A stretch of DNA of 64,000 bases from Ardenticatenaceae bacterium (GCA_020634395.1 JACKBU010000009.1:1-64000); one strand, 5' to 3'. Counted from the first letter of the stretch, positions 25,620 to 35,505 are shown. Translations and numbers: made by a program. The notes: a model not told the origin generated them from the sequence alone.

Positions 25620-27965
25620 ATGGCGCAATTACCCTCTAGCTGGATTGGCTACACGCTCAACGGCCGTTATCACATCGAATCCCTGCTCGGTCGTGGGGGA
25701 ATGTCCACCGTCTACCGGGCCAATGACCCCAACCTGCAGCGTACTGTCGCCGTCAAAATCATCCATCCACACCTCACCGAAAATCCGCAGTTTATCCAGC
25801 GCTTTGAGCAAGAAGCAACGGCCGTTGCCCGCCTGCGCCATCCCAACATTGTGCAGGTCCACGATTTTGACCATGAGGAAGGCATTTATTACATGGTGTT
25901 GGAGTACATTCCGGGCGAAACACTGGCCCACAGACTCCAGAGCCTCAATACCGAGCACAGCCACATGCTGCCGGCGCAGTGCATTCGCATCCTCACCGAT
26001 CTCTGCCTGGCCGTCGATTACGCCCACCAACGCGGCATGGTCCATCGCGACCTTAAACCGGCCAATGTTATGGTGAATCGCCTGGGCGCGCCAGTCTTAA
26101 TGGATTTTGGCATTGCCAAGCTGCTCGGCCGCATGCCGGCCAGCGACGACCAGGAAGCGCTCGGCACAGCCCGCTACATGTCGCCAGAACAAATCCAGGG
26201 CTACGACGTTGACCACCGGTCCGACATTTACGCCTTGGGTGTGATGTTGTACGAGATGCTGCTGGGCGAACCGCCGTTTACGGGCAGCAGCAGCGCCGAA
26301 ATCATGGCCAAACACCTGAACGAACCGGTGCCCGGCATCAAAGGACGCCTGACGGCCGTGCCCGACGCCCTCACCTCCATCATCCTCACCGCCATGGCCA
26401 AAGACCCGGCCCACCGCTACCAATCGGCCACAGAAATGGCCACGGCGCTGCAATCCATCGGCATCGAGATACAGAAATCCACCGGGCCGCTGGGCGCGCG
26501 CCATTGGGAGCATCTGTCGCGCCTGCTGCAGCAGGCGGAAACGGCCGTCGCCAACCACGACGACCTCGGCTGCCTGGAAAAGCTGGAAGAGTTGGAGCGC
26601 ACCGGAGCCGATTTTGCTCCCGAACAGGTCGCCAATCTGCGCCAGGCCGCCCGCGCCCGCCTCTACGAGCAGGCTCTGGCGCTGTTCCAGGCCGGCCGCT
26701 TCGACGACAGTCTGGCGCTGGTGGGCCAACTGCAGCCCCTGGCCCAGGATTGGCCCAACCTGACCCACCTGGAATCGCAAATCCGCCAGGCCCAGAAAAC
26801 CGCCACTCTGCAGGCCAGCCTGGATCAGCTGTATGATGAAGCAGCCGCCGCCCTGGAAAAGGGAGATTACACCACTGCCCTGGCGATCTGGCAAACTCTG
26901 GAAACACAACGTGGGCAACTGGCCTACAGCGACCCTCTCCAGGTGGTAGATCGGGCGCGGAGAGGGTTGTGTACAGATCTGTATGCCCAGGCGCAAACGG
27001 CCGTTGCCGCCGGTCAACCCGCAGAAGCATTAAGCTGTTGGGCGCAAATCCAGGACATCGATCCCAACTTCCCCGACAGCGCCGGCGTGGTGGACCAGGC
27101 CCACCGCCTGCGGCGGCAGCGCCAACAGCAAAACGACTGGCAGCGCCGCCTGATGGTTGCCGTCCCGCTGCTCGCCATCTTTCTGGTGGGCGGGATGTGG
27201 CTGGCACGCGGCCGCGTGGGCGGGGGTGCAGCTGCGCCCACCGCTACCGTGCTGGCCGCCGTCGTGCTGCCCACGGCCACCCCGACTGCCCGCCAGACGC
27301 CCACGGCCGTGCCGCCTACTGCTACGATCATACCGAGCCGCACGCCTACCGCCGTGCCGCCCACGGCCACCATCGCCCCAACCACCACCTCCGCATCCAC
27401 CGCCCTGCCTGCCGACGTGGCCCTGGCCAAAGAAGACGCCTCTATCTTTGCCGGTCCCCAGACCAGCAGTGCGGAGCTGGCCGTGGTCGCCGCCGGGGAG
27501 GTGGTGCAGGTCTTGGGACGATCGGAGGTACGCAACTGGTTGTTCGTGGGCAACGGCGAAGTGGCCGGTTTTATCTTCCAACCTTTGCTGCAGTGGACAG
27601 GCGACGTGAGCGAACTGCCTGTCTTTACGTACACCGACGCCGCACCGGAGGAAGCGACTCCGCCTTCCGGCAGCAGCGTTATTACTCCGCTCCAAATTGA
27701 TCTCTGGGCTTTACCGGACACGGTGCAATGTCGTGACGGCCGTTGGAGCCAGCGCGTGTTCATCCAGGGACAAGGGGGAAACGGCCGTTACCGATATTAC
27801 TGGCAGGATCAGGCTCTCACCGGGCCAACCTCCGGCAGCTACAGCTTCACCGCCAACAGCGATGGCGGCGTGATCATTGGCACCGGGCGCGTAGTTTCTG
27901 GTGACGGGCAGGTTGCCGAACGGGAGTTGTTTATTCCCATTCCTTCTTGCCCATCCGAGCCTTGA
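25620..27965 (+). CDS. Membrane Ser/Thr protein kinase with SH3b and a novel C-terminal ectodomain
   Basis: 781 residues. Kinase domain ~16-280: GRGGMSTVY, Lys46 in AVKII, Asp144 in HRDLKPAN, Asp162 in MDFGIAK, APE-like SPEQI. TPR-like helices ~300-505. One transmembrane helix ~511-531. Thr/Pro/Ala linker ~534-596, partly built from ACGGCCGT-coded TAV. SH3b-like domain ~597-665. The last ~90 residues (from LWALPDTVQC) repeat in the secreted protein at 29090. This is a PknB-type (Hanks) kinase with a sensor side outside the cell. A TATAAT box overlaps the divergent gene start just upstream. Confidence 0.93.
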   Translation: MAQLPSSWIGYTLNGRYHIESLLGRGGMSTVYRANDPNLQRTVAVKIIHPHLTENPQFIQRFEQEATAVARLRHPNIVQVHDFDHEEGIYYMVLEYIPGETLAHRLQSLNTEHSHMLPAQCIRILTDLCLAVDYAHQRGMVHRDLKPANVMVNRLGAPVLMDFGIAKLLGRMPASDDQEALGTARYMSPEQIQGYDVDHRSDIYALGVMLYEMLLGEPPFTGSSSAEIMAKHLNEPVPGIKGRLTAVPDALTSIILTAMAKDPAHRYQSATEMATALQSIGIEIQKSTGPLGARHWEHLSRLLQQAETAVANHDDLGCLEKLEELERTGADFAPEQVANLRQAARARLYEQALALFQAGRFDDSLALVGQLQPLAQDWPNLTHLESQIRQAQKTATLQASLDQLYDEAAAALEKGDYTTALAIWQTLETQRGQLAYSDPLQVVDRARRGLCTDLYAQAQTAVAAGQPAEALSCWAQIQDIDPNFPDSAGVVDQAHRLRRQRQQQNDWQRRLMVAVPLLAIFLVGGMWLARGRVGGGAAAPTATVLAAVVLPTATPTARQTPTAVPPTATIIPSRTPTAVPPTATIAPTTTSASTALPADVALAKEDASIFAGPQTSSAELAVVAAGEVVQVLGRSEVRNWLFVGNGEVAGFIFQPLLQWTGDVSELPVFTYTDAAPEEATPPSGSSVITPLQIDLWALPDTVQCRDGRWSQRVFIQGQGGNGRYRYYWQDQALTGPTSGSYSFTANSDGGVIIGTGRVVSGDGQVAERELFIPIPSCPSEP

Positions 27966-28030
27966 CCTAACCCACTTATTGATTATGGAACGAATTTCCC
28001 AAATTCCCCTTTCCCCAAGGAGCGCAAATC

Positions 28031-29044
28031 ATGCAAAATATTCAAGAAAAACCCCGTTACACCGGCGATATTGCCGAAGAAGTCCGCAACCGTGAGCAGG
28101 AATACACGGCCGTTACCCAGGAGATCACCTTCTCCGACGAGCAGCACGCCATCTGGGCCGAACTGTTCGCCGGCATCCACCAGCCGCAGCTGTTAGAACA
28201 CATCTGCGGCGAATTTATGATCGGCCTGGAACGTTTACAGCTCGATCCACAGCACATTCCCACCATCACCCACCTGAATGAACACATTGAACCGCACACC
28301 GGCTGGCGCACCGAGCGCACGGCCGTGCGCTACACCAAAGCCGAAGACTGGTACCGTAAATTCGCCCAGCGCATCTTCCTCGTCACCGACTACCTGCGAT
28401 CCCGCGAACAAATTAAATTCACCCCGGAGCCGGACATGTTCCACGACATTTTCGGCCACCTGCCCTACCTGACCATGGACTTCTACGCGCGGATCGAAGA
28501 AAAATTTGCCCCGGCTTTCCTGAAGGCCAGCGACGACGAGCGCGAAGTCATCAAGCGTCTGGCCTGGTACAGCACCGAGTTTGGCCTGGTGGTCGAAGAC
28601 AACCGCCTCAAAATCTTTGGCGCGGGCATTATTTCCGGGCGCGGCGAGCTGAACAACACCATTATGGAGCTGTACCGGCTGGACCGCGACGGTGTCGTCA
28701 ATACGAATGAGCCCGTGTATGCGCAAATTTGCGAGCAGTTCGAGCGGCACAAAGCGGACGTTGATCGTATCATTGACGGCATTAACCGGCTGCACCGGCA
28801 GGGCCAGATGTCTTCTCAGGAGCAGGGTTGGAACGTCATCCGTACCCTCTACGACGAACTGGGCATCGACCACAGTGGTTATTTCGGCGGCGAAGTGCTG
28901 CTGGCGCCCTTTGAAATCGACTACATCGCCCGCATACCCAAAACGGTCTACGCGTTCAATCCCATCTTTTTTGTCTTTGAATCGTTTGACCGGCTGGCCG
29001 AACGCCTGGACAGCTATCTGCAGCCCATCGCCCATCGCCGTTAG
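28031..29044 (+). CDS. phhA: Phenylalanine 4-monooxygenase-like aromatic amino-acid hydroxylase
   Basis: 337 residues after AAGGAGCGC. The iron facial triad is His138 and His143 (PEPDMFHDIFGH) with Glu183 (YSTEFGL), matching the aromatic amino-acid hydroxylase catalytic core. It has no N-terminal ACT regulatory domain, as is usual for bacterial enzymes. It uses tetrahydrobiopterin and O2 to make tyrosine from phenylalanine. No pterin-carbinolamine dehydratase is encoded nearby. It sits between the kinase and its domain-sharing neighbour, with no evident link. Confidence 0.92.
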   Translation: MQNIQEKPRYTGDIAEEVRNREQEYTAVTQEITFSDEQHAIWAELFAGIHQPQLLEHICGEFMIGLERLQLDPQHIPTITHLNEHIEPHTGWRTERTAVRYTKAEDWYRKFAQRIFLVTDYLRSREQIKFTPEPDMFHDIFGHLPYLTMDFYARIEEKFAPAFLKASDDEREVIKRLAWYSTEFGLVVEDNRLKIFGAGIISGRGELNNTIMELYRLDRDGVVNTNEPVYAQICEQFERHKADVDRIIDGINRLHRQGQMSSQEQGWNVIRTLYDELGIDHSGYFGGEVLLAPFEIDYIARIPKTVYAFNPIFFVFESFDRLAERLDSYLQPIAHRR

Positions 29045-29089
29045 GCCGTCAGCATACGGCCCACAATCTAGCGCCTACGGACAGACATC

Positions 29090-29797
29090 ATGGATGACTT
29101 CTCGGAACCAAGCAACCCCGAACCCAAACCCTGGCTCGAAAATCCGTATTACGTTCTGCCCGCTAGTTTTGTGGGCCTGATTTTGCTGCTGGCTGTCTTT
29201 TATTTTACGGCGCGCAGCACACCGGCGTCGCCCGCGCCAGCCGCTGGCGGCAGCCCGGTGGACGCCACGGCCGTTTTCACCACCGTGACGGCTACCGTCA
29301 CCCCATCCGCCACCGCCACCATAGCTGCCAGCCCCACCGCCTCACCGTCGCCCTTCGCCACCGCCACCACAGCGCCCACGGAAACGGCCGTGCGGCCCAC
29401 GTCCACCACCAAACCCTTGCCCACCGCCACCGCAGTTCCCAGCAAAACGCCCACGGCCGTGCCGCCCACCGCCGTGCCGCCTACGGCCACAGCCATCCCC
29501 CGCCCCATCGGCGGCTTCCCGGCGCTGGCGCTAGACGCCTGGGAACTGCCCGGCCAGGAATTCTGCCAGGGAAGCCAGGGCTACCGCGCCATCTTTATGG
29601 AAGGCCACGGCGGCGACGGCCTGTACAGCTACTACTGGAACGACGAGCCGGTCTCAGAGCCGCTGTATCAGCAGAGCTTCACCTATCAGGCGCCCGTAGG
29701 CGGCGGCAGCAGCCAGGGGCAGGTCAAAGTAGTCTCCGGCGACGGCAAGATCGCCATCGTCATCCTGTTCGTCAAGGGGTTAGAGTGCCCCAACTGA
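29090..29797 (+). CDS. Membrane-anchored protein sharing the kinase's C-terminal domain
   Basis: 235 residues. Soluble N-terminus, one transmembrane helix at ~23-42 (YVLPASFVGLILLLAVFYF), a long Thr/Pro/Ala/Ser linker to ~140 in which several TAV units come from ACGGCCGT, and a ~90-residue C-terminal domain. That domain aligns with the end of the kinase at 25620: W-x-LP, an early Cys, GGxGxYxYYW, VVSGDG, then a late Cys. The two Cys may form a disulfide outside the cell. Function unknown; a ligand-binding partner of the kinase is a hypothesis. Confidence 0.75.
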   Translation: MDDFSEPSNPEPKPWLENPYYVLPASFVGLILLLAVFYFTARSTPASPAPAAGGSPVDATAVFTTVTATVTPSATATIAASPTASPSPFATATTAPTETAVRPTSTTKPLPTATAVPSKTPTAVPPTAVPPTATAIPRPIGGFPALALDAWELPGQEFCQGSQGYRAIFMEGHGGDGLYSYYWNDEPVSEPLYQQSFTYQAPVGGGSSQGQVKVVSGDGKIAIVILFVKGLECPN

Positions 29798-29810
29798 AGC
29801 AGCCGCTCCT

Positions 29811-29886
29811 CCCGGTGAAGGAACAGTTTCTCCCACGGAAAAATGATTTCTCCCGGCGAAGGTACCATTTCTCCCGGATAACGGCC
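29811..29886. repeat. Three imperfect copies of a TTTCTCCC-ending unit
   Basis: GGTGAAGGAACAGTTTCTCCC, ACGGAAAAATGATTTCTCCC and GGCGAAGGTACCATTTCTCCC (each given by its shared ending) lie in tandem at 20-21-bp spacing between the anchor protein and tex. Possible operator or minisatellite remnant. Confidence 0.5.
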
Positions 29887-29927
29887 GCTGCTGGCTCCGC
29901 GCCCACTGCTTCGTTATAATCCCCGCC

Positions 29928-32063
29928 ATGAACCACCCTGAACAAATCGCCCAAGAACAGTCCATACGGCCGTCGCAGGTAACGGCCGTTATCGAACTCC
30001 TCGACTCCGGCAACACCATCCCCTTCATCGCCCGCTACCGCAAAGAAGCCACCGGCAGTCTGGACGAAGAACAAATCCGGGCCATCGAAGAACAGGTCAA
30101 CCGGCTGCGCGCCCTCGACGAGCGGCGCGAAACCATCCTCGCCTCCATCACCGAGCAGGAAAAAATGACGCCCGAACTGCGCGCCGCCCTGCTGGCCGCC
30201 GCCACCCTCACCGAGTTGGAAGACCTGTACCAGCCCTACAAACCCAAACGGCGCACCCGCGCCACCATCGCCCGCGAAAAAGGACTGGAACCGCTGGCCG
30301 CGCTCATCCTCGCCCAGCCGCGCAGCAAACAAAGCATCGACGAACTGGCCTCGCCCTTCCTCACCGAAGCCGCGCCCACCATCCCCGAAGCCCTGGCCGG
30401 CGCCTACGACATCGTGGCCGAAATCATCAGCGACAACGCCGTTGTACGGCAGCGCGTCCGCGAAAAAGTGATGCAGTACGGCATCCTCCATAGCCAGAAA
30501 ATCGACGACGCCGTGGACGAAAAAGCCGTCTACCACCTCTACTACGACTATCAGACGCGGGTCGATCGTCTGCGGCCGCACCAGATTCTGGCCCTCAACC
30601 GCGGCGAAACCGAAAAAATCCTGCGCCTCAGCCTGGAGATTGCCGAAAACGACTGGCTGATCCCCATGCGCAGCGTGGTCCGGCCCGATTTTCGCCGTTC
30701 GCCGCTGGCCGAGCCGCTGCAGCTGTGCATGAACGACGCCGCCCAGCGGCTGCTGCTGCCGGCCATCGAGCGCGACGTGCGCCGCGCCCTCACCGACATG
30801 GCCGAAGAACACGCCATCCGCGTCTTTGCCGCCAATTTGCGCGGCCTGCTGAGCCAGCCGCCCCTGGCCGGCCATATCGTTCTGGCCATCGACCCCGGCT
30901 ACCGCACCGGCTGCAAGGTGGCGATCATCGACGCCACCGGCAAAGTGCTGGACACCAGCACCATTTATCCGCATCCGCCGCAAAAAAAGTGGGACGAAAC
31001 GCTCAAACAGTTGGCGCTGCTCATTGCCCGTTTTCAGGTCACGCTCATCGCCATCGGCAACGGCACAGCCTCGCGGGAGACGGAGCAGCTGGCGGCCGAA
31101 TTAACACGCCAGTTGGATCAGGTGCATTACCTGATGGTGAACGAGGCGGGGGCCAGCGTTTACAGCGCCAGCAAGCTGGCCAAACAAGAAATGCCCGACC
31201 TGGACGTGACGCTGCGCGGCGCGGTATCCATTGGCCGCCGCGTGCAAGACCCCCTGGCCGAACTGGTAAAAATCGACCCCAAGTCTATTGGCGTGGGCAT
31301 GTACCAGCACGACGTGAACCAGACGGCATTGGCAGCTTCGCTGGACGGCGTGGTGGAATCGGTGGTGAACCAGGTGGGCGTGGACTTGAACACGGCCTCG
31401 CCCGCCCTGCTGACCTACGTATCGGGCATCGGCCCCAAGCTGGCGGAGAAGATTGTGGCGTATCGGGATAAGAACGGCCGTTTCCCCAACCGCCAGGCGC
31501 TGCTCAAAGTCAACGGCCTGGGCAGCAAAGCCTTCGAGCAGTCGGCCGGTTTCCTGCGCATCCGCGAGGGCGACGAGCCGCTGGACGCCAGCGCCATTCA
31601 CCCGGAGAGCTATGGTGTGGCAACGGCCGTGCTGCAGCGCGCCGGTCTCAAACCCACCAGCCAGCCCGCCGACCGCGAAATCCCTTTGCAGCAGCTGCGC
31701 CAGCGCCAGCCGCTGGACGATCTCGCCGCCGACCTGCAAACCGGCGTCCCCACCCTGCTAGACATCTTCGAGCAGCTCGTCCGTCCCGGCCGCGACCCGC
31801 GCGAGGATTTGCCCCAGCCCATCCTGCGCAGCGATGTGCTGAGCATGGACGATTTGCTGCCCGGCATGCGCCTCAACGGCACCGTGCGCAACGTCGTCGA
31901 TTTTGGCGTGTTCATCGACATCGGCGTGAAGCAGGACGGCCTGCTGCACCGCAGCCAGATCCCGCGCGACGAAGCGCTCAACGTGGGCGATGTGCTAGAA
32001 ATCGCCATTTTAAAGGTCGAAAAAGAGCGTAACCGCATCAGCCTGGGCTGGCCGGAGGAGTGA
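29928..32063 (+). CDS. tex: Tex-family RNA-binding transcription accessory protein
   Basis: 711 residues. Full domain order: N-terminal helical Tex region (IPFIARYRKEATGSLDEEQI), YqgF/RNase H-like domain (LAIDPGYRTGCKVAIID, about 325-340), helix-hairpin-helix (YVSGIGPKLAEKIVAYRDKN), second HhH and a C-terminal S1 domain (GMRLNGTVRNVVDFGVFIDI) to the end. Conserved across bacteria; binds nucleic acid and affects transcription and translation. Slightly shorter than the ~770-residue norm but intact. Confidence 0.95.
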   Translation: MNHPEQIAQEQSIRPSQVTAVIELLDSGNTIPFIARYRKEATGSLDEEQIRAIEEQVNRLRALDERRETILASITEQEKMTPELRAALLAAATLTELEDLYQPYKPKRRTRATIAREKGLEPLAALILAQPRSKQSIDELASPFLTEAAPTIPEALAGAYDIVAEIISDNAVVRQRVREKVMQYGILHSQKIDDAVDEKAVYHLYYDYQTRVDRLRPHQILALNRGETEKILRLSLEIAENDWLIPMRSVVRPDFRRSPLAEPLQLCMNDAAQRLLLPAIERDVRRALTDMAEEHAIRVFAANLRGLLSQPPLAGHIVLAIDPGYRTGCKVAIIDATGKVLDTSTIYPHPPQKKWDETLKQLALLIARFQVTLIAIGNGTASRETEQLAAELTRQLDQVHYLMVNEAGASVYSASKLAKQEMPDLDVTLRGAVSIGRRVQDPLAELVKIDPKSIGVGMYQHDVNQTALAASLDGVVESVVNQVGVDLNTASPALLTYVSGIGPKLAEKIVAYRDKNGRFPNRQALLKVNGLGSKAFEQSAGFLRIREGDEPLDASAIHPESYGVATAVLQRAGLKPTSQPADREIPLQQLRQRQPLDDLAADLQTGVPTLLDIFEQLVRPGRDPREDLPQPILRSDVLSMDDLLPGMRLNGTVRNVVDFGVFIDIGVKQDGLLHRSQIPRDEALNVGDVLEIAILKVEKERNRISLGWPEE

Positions 32064-32113
32064 TAGGGTGAGCGGGTGATGGAGTGAGCAGGTGACAAGG
32101 TGATAAAGGGTCA

Positions 32114-32893
32114 GTGAATGCTGCTTTAAACAACCCTATGCAAGATGCATCCTTTCGCTTTTACGCGGACCTCAACGACTTTCTGCCGCCCGAACGCCAG
32201 CAGGCCGCCTTCGTCTACTCCTTTAACAACGACCAATCCATCAAGCACCTCATCGAAGCGGCCGGCGTGCCGCATACCGAAGTGGAACGGATCCTGGTCA
32301 ACGGCACGCCGGTCGATTTTAGCTATAGGGTGCAGCCGGGCGACCGGGTAGCTGTCTATCCGCATTTTTCAACGCTGGATGTGGACGCGGGGCAAAACGG
32401 CCGTCTCCGTCCTCCACCCCCTTCTCCGGCCCGCTTTATCCTGGACATCCACCTGGGTCAGCTCGCCCGCTACCTGCGTCTGCTGGGCTTCGACACCCTC
32501 TATCCCGACAGCGACCTGGACGACGCCGACCTGGCGCAAATCGCCCACGATGAGGAGCGCATCTTGCTCAGCCGCGACCGCGGCCTGCTGATGCGCAGCC
32601 TGGTGGTGCACGGCTACTGCCTGCGCACCAAAGATTCGGAAGAACAGCTAACGGCCGTTCTCCACCGCTTCAGCCTCTTCGACCAGATTCAGGACACGCC
32701 CCGCTGCCTGCGCTGCAACGGCATCTTGCAGCCCATCGTCAAAGAGGCCATCATCGACCGGCTGGAACCCAAAACCAAACGCTATTACCACGAGTTCCAA
32801 ATCTGCCAGGACTGCGAACAAATTTACTGGCAGGGTTCGCATTACCCCAAACTGCGGCAGTTTGTGGCCGCCGTTAAACAAAACCGGGGCTAG
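32114..32893 (+). CDS. Mut7-C RNase-domain protein with N-terminal ubiquitin-like fold
   Basis: 259 residues from GTG at 32114; an ATG at 32138 is the alternative. Residues ~10-90 look like a ThiS/MoaD-type beta-grasp (VERILVNGTPVDFSYRVQPG, DRVAVYPHF). Residues ~108-190 contain Mut7-C PIN-like motifs (LGQLARYLRLLGFDT, LLSRDRGLLMR). A zinc ribbon follows with CLRC and CQDC (about 200-240). This Ubl-Mut7-C-zinc-ribbon fusion is known in many bacteria and is predicted to be RNA-processing; the substrate is unknown. Confidence 0.85.
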   Translation: MNAALNNPMQDASFRFYADLNDFLPPERQQAAFVYSFNNDQSIKHLIEAAGVPHTEVERILVNGTPVDFSYRVQPGDRVAVYPHFSTLDVDAGQNGRLRPPPPSPARFILDIHLGQLARYLRLLGFDTLYPDSDLDDADLAQIAHDEERILLSRDRGLLMRSLVVHGYCLRTKDSEEQLTAVLHRFSLFDQIQDTPRCLRCNGILQPIVKEAIIDRLEPKTKRYYHEFQICQDCEQIYWQGSHYPKLRQFVAAVKQNRG

Positions 32894-32946
32894 CGGTTTG
32901 TTCTTCCGCTGGCCCGAACTGTGACCGCTTCCCTAGGAGAAACCAC

Positions 32947-34122
32947 ATGACCAACCATCTTGCCCAACGCGTTCGTGGCTTTGGCACGACGATTTTTCAG
33001 GAAATGACCGAACTGGCCAACGCCCACAACGCCGTCAACCTGGGACAGGGTTTTCCTGATTTTGCCGCGCCGGATTTTGTGAAGGCCGCCGCGCAGGCCG
33101 CCATCGCCGCCGACGTGAACCAGTATGCGCCGGGCAACGGCCGTTTGCGCCTGCGCCAGGCCATCGCCGCCGACACGCAGCGCCGGGCAGGAATCCCCGT
33201 CAACCCGGAAACCGATGTTGTGGTCACCGTAGGCGCCACAGAAGCTATCTTCGCCGCCATTCTGGGACTGGTCAATCCTGGCGAAGAGGTCATTTTAATC
33301 GAGCCCGTCTATGATTCTTACGTGCCCGCAGTGATCATGGCCGGGGGCGTTCCCCGCTTTCTAACCTTGCGGCCGCCCCATTGGAAGGTCGACATCGACG
33401 CCCTGGCCCAACTGTTTACGCCCCAAACACGGGCCATCGTGCTGAACACGCCCCACAACCCCATTGGCAAGGTCTACAGCCGCAATGAACTGCAAATGAT
33501 CGCCGAATTATGCTACCGCCACGATGTCGTAGCGGTCGTTGATGAGGTGTATGAGTATTTGGTCTACGACGACAACGAGCACATTTCCCTGGCCGGGCTG
33601 CCCGGTATGCGGCCGCGCACTCTCACCATTTCTAGCCTGGGCAAAACGTTCAGCGTTACGGGCTGGAAGGTGGGCTGGGCCGTAGGGCCGCGCGAACTGA
33701 TCACGGCCGTTTTTCGCACCCACCAGTTTATCACCTACTCCGGCGCCGCTCCCCTGCAAGAAGCAGCGGCCGTCGCCCTGGAAACGGCCGTCGCCAACAC
33801 CTACTACGCCGATCTACAAAAAGCCTACCAGGCCCGGCGCGACTTCCTGGTGGAAGCACTGCAGGCGGCGGGTTTACGGCCGTTTGTGCCCCAGGGCGCT
33901 TATTTTGTGATGGCCGACATCAGCCACCTGGGTTTTGCCGACGACCGCGCCTTTTGCCGCTACCTCACCACGGAAATCGGTGTGGCCGCCATTCCGCCCA
34001 GCGCCTTTTACCACCACGCCGCGGACGGCGCCGGCATGGCCCGGTTTGCCTTCTGCAAATCAGACCCCGTCCTGGCCGAAGCCGCCCAACGCCTGCGCCG
34101 CCTGGGAAAAACGGCCGTCTAG
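32947..34122 (+). CDS. Class I/II PLP aminotransferase
   Basis: 391 residues after TAGGAG. NLGQGFPDFAAP near residue 32, NTPHNPIGKV (about 170-179, binds PLP), DEVYEYLVYDD (about 204-214) and Lys233 in SSLGKTFSVTGWKVGW (Schiff base). It is most like the methionine/kynurenine aminotransferase (YbdL/KAT) group of fold-type I enzymes. The amino donor is unclear. An ACGGCCGT copy lies within its last codons. Confidence 0.9.
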   Translation: MTNHLAQRVRGFGTTIFQEMTELANAHNAVNLGQGFPDFAAPDFVKAAAQAAIAADVNQYAPGNGRLRLRQAIAADTQRRAGIPVNPETDVVVTVGATEAIFAAILGLVNPGEEVILIEPVYDSYVPAVIMAGGVPRFLTLRPPHWKVDIDALAQLFTPQTRAIVLNTPHNPIGKVYSRNELQMIAELCYRHDVVAVVDEVYEYLVYDDNEHISLAGLPGMRPRTLTISSLGKTFSVTGWKVGWAVGPRELITAVFRTHQFITYSGAAPLQEAAAVALETAVANTYYADLQKAYQARRDFLVEALQAAGLRPFVPQGAYFVMADISHLGFADDRAFCRYLTTEIGVAAIPPSAFYHHAADGAGMARFAFCKSDPVLAEAAQRLRRLGKTAV

Positions 34123-34413
34123 CCCCACCCTTAACCAGCCGCAAACTAAAATTGAAACCCGGTTAACTTTCAGTTCAAAGGTCGTAAAGTTTCAAATTAA
34201 CGGCCGTGCTTGTTTTATCTTTTTGGCCTGCCCATAATAGAAGGTATCTTCGGGTCGAAGATAGTTCACAACCAACAAGGGGCCGGGCGCAGAGCCTGAA
34301 TCCTTGCGCCTGACAGTTAACAAAACGCCCCCCTGACTGTTTGATCCCATCTTATCTGATCTCCGGCGGAGCCAATCTACCGATGGTTGGCACTGCCCGG
34401 TAAAGGAGTACCC
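34123..34413. other. Upstream region of the iron-uptake pair
   Basis: 291 bp. TATCTTCG (34245-34252) and CGAAGATA (34256-34263) form a perfect stem with a 3-nt loop, within a longer imperfect repeat AAGGTATCTTCG. An ACGGCCGT copy lies at about 34200. It shows no match to the DtxR-like boxes seen at 1667 and 6785. Confidence 0.45.
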
Positions 34414-35499
34414 ATGTCCAGAAGACTGCTGGTCTTTGTTTTGCTTGTCGTTGCGCTTTCTCTGGCCGCCTGCCGTCAGGCGGCTCCGGCCCCTGCCACA
34501 CCAACGGCCGAGGCCGCAGCTGACGTGGATTTAACGGCCGTCAAACAATACGCCCTCGACCACGCCGCCCAGATGAAAACTGGCACCAGCGCTCTCGCTG
34601 CGACAGCCCAGGATTATTACGATTTGCTGGCCGCCAACCAGTTTGATTACGCCGCCGCCTGGGCCAGGCACCCCGACGAACTCACCCAACTGGTGCGGGA
34701 TGCGCGCGCCAACTGGCTTACCGCCAGCAACAACTACGAACTCAACGAAGGCATCATCGCCGGCGTACCCTCTCTTGCCTACTACGACACCTGGATAGAC
34801 GCCGGTCCCAGCGCCGAGGAAGATCCGCAGGCCGCGCTGTCCTGGACCCTGGAGCTGCCGGATGGTTCCTCTCTCGACAGCCCCGGCAACTTCTTCCACG
34901 GCCTCCTGGAACCGACAATCTGGGGCACAAAACCGGCGTTCACCGGTCTGGCCGTTGATCTGGACGGCGACGGAACCATCACCCTGGGCGAAGCCCTGCC
35001 CGACGCCAACGTGCTGCTGGCCGCGGCCCAGGGTCTGGACGGCGCCACCGACGAGATGACGGCCGCCATCCAGACCTGGCAGCCCACCGTCACCGACGCC
35101 TTTACCGCTCTGGTGGTCATGATTCCCACCATGAACGAATATTTCGAGCAATGGAAACTGTCGGCTTACGTGGCCGGGCAGAACAGCGAAGAGGCGGCCT
35201 TTATTGGGACCAGCCGGCTGGTGGACATCGCCGGTATTTTGAACGGCCTGGACGTGACCTACGATAACGTGGGCGTGCTGATAGCCGACACCAACGCCGA
35301 GCAGCATGCCCAAATCGAAGACGGTTTTGCCGATTTGCGCGGCTACGTGGCTGATTTGCGTGACCAGGAAGCCGGCGGTGTGGTTTTTACCAGCCAGCAG
35401 GCTGATTTGTTTGGCACGGAGGCGCAGGCCAGAGCGACAGCCCTGGCCGGGCAGGTTGCCCAGGTCGCCGCGCTGCTAGACGTGGATATTGCGGAGTAA
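34414..35499 (+). CDS. EfeO/imelysin-like iron-uptake lipoprotein
   Basis: 361 residues; ATG at 34414 after AAAGGAG, so the longer frame from 34387 is not used. Signal peptide with lipobox LSLAAC (Cys ~20). The mature part is helical and resembles the EfeO/EfeM imelysin-type proteins (LLEPTIWGTKPAFTGLAVD) that pass iron to FTR1. An Asp-rich DLDGDGTITLGEA (about 185-197) looks like an EF-hand-type loop. Seven bases separate it from the permease gene, so it is one operon. Confidence 0.78.
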   Translation: MSRRLLVFVLLVVALSLAACRQAAPAPATPTAEAAADVDLTAVKQYALDHAAQMKTGTSALAATAQDYYDLLAANQFDYAAAWARHPDELTQLVRDARANWLTASNNYELNEGIIAGVPSLAYYDTWIDAGPSAEEDPQAALSWTLELPDGSSLDSPGNFFHGLLEPTIWGTKPAFTGLAVDLDGDGTITLGEALPDANVLLAAAQGLDGATDEMTAAIQTWQPTVTDAFTALVVMIPTMNEYFEQWKLSAYVAGQNSEEAAFIGTSRLVDIAGILNGLDVTYDNVGVLIADTNAEQHAQIEDGFADLRGYVADLRDQEAGGVVFTSQQADLFGTEAQARATALAGQVAQVAALLDVDIAE

Positions 35500-35505
35500 A
35501 CCAAG

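Noticed and set aside
26097..27017. Minus-strand frame of 306 codons
   Set aside because: Shadow of the Ser/Thr kinase gene.
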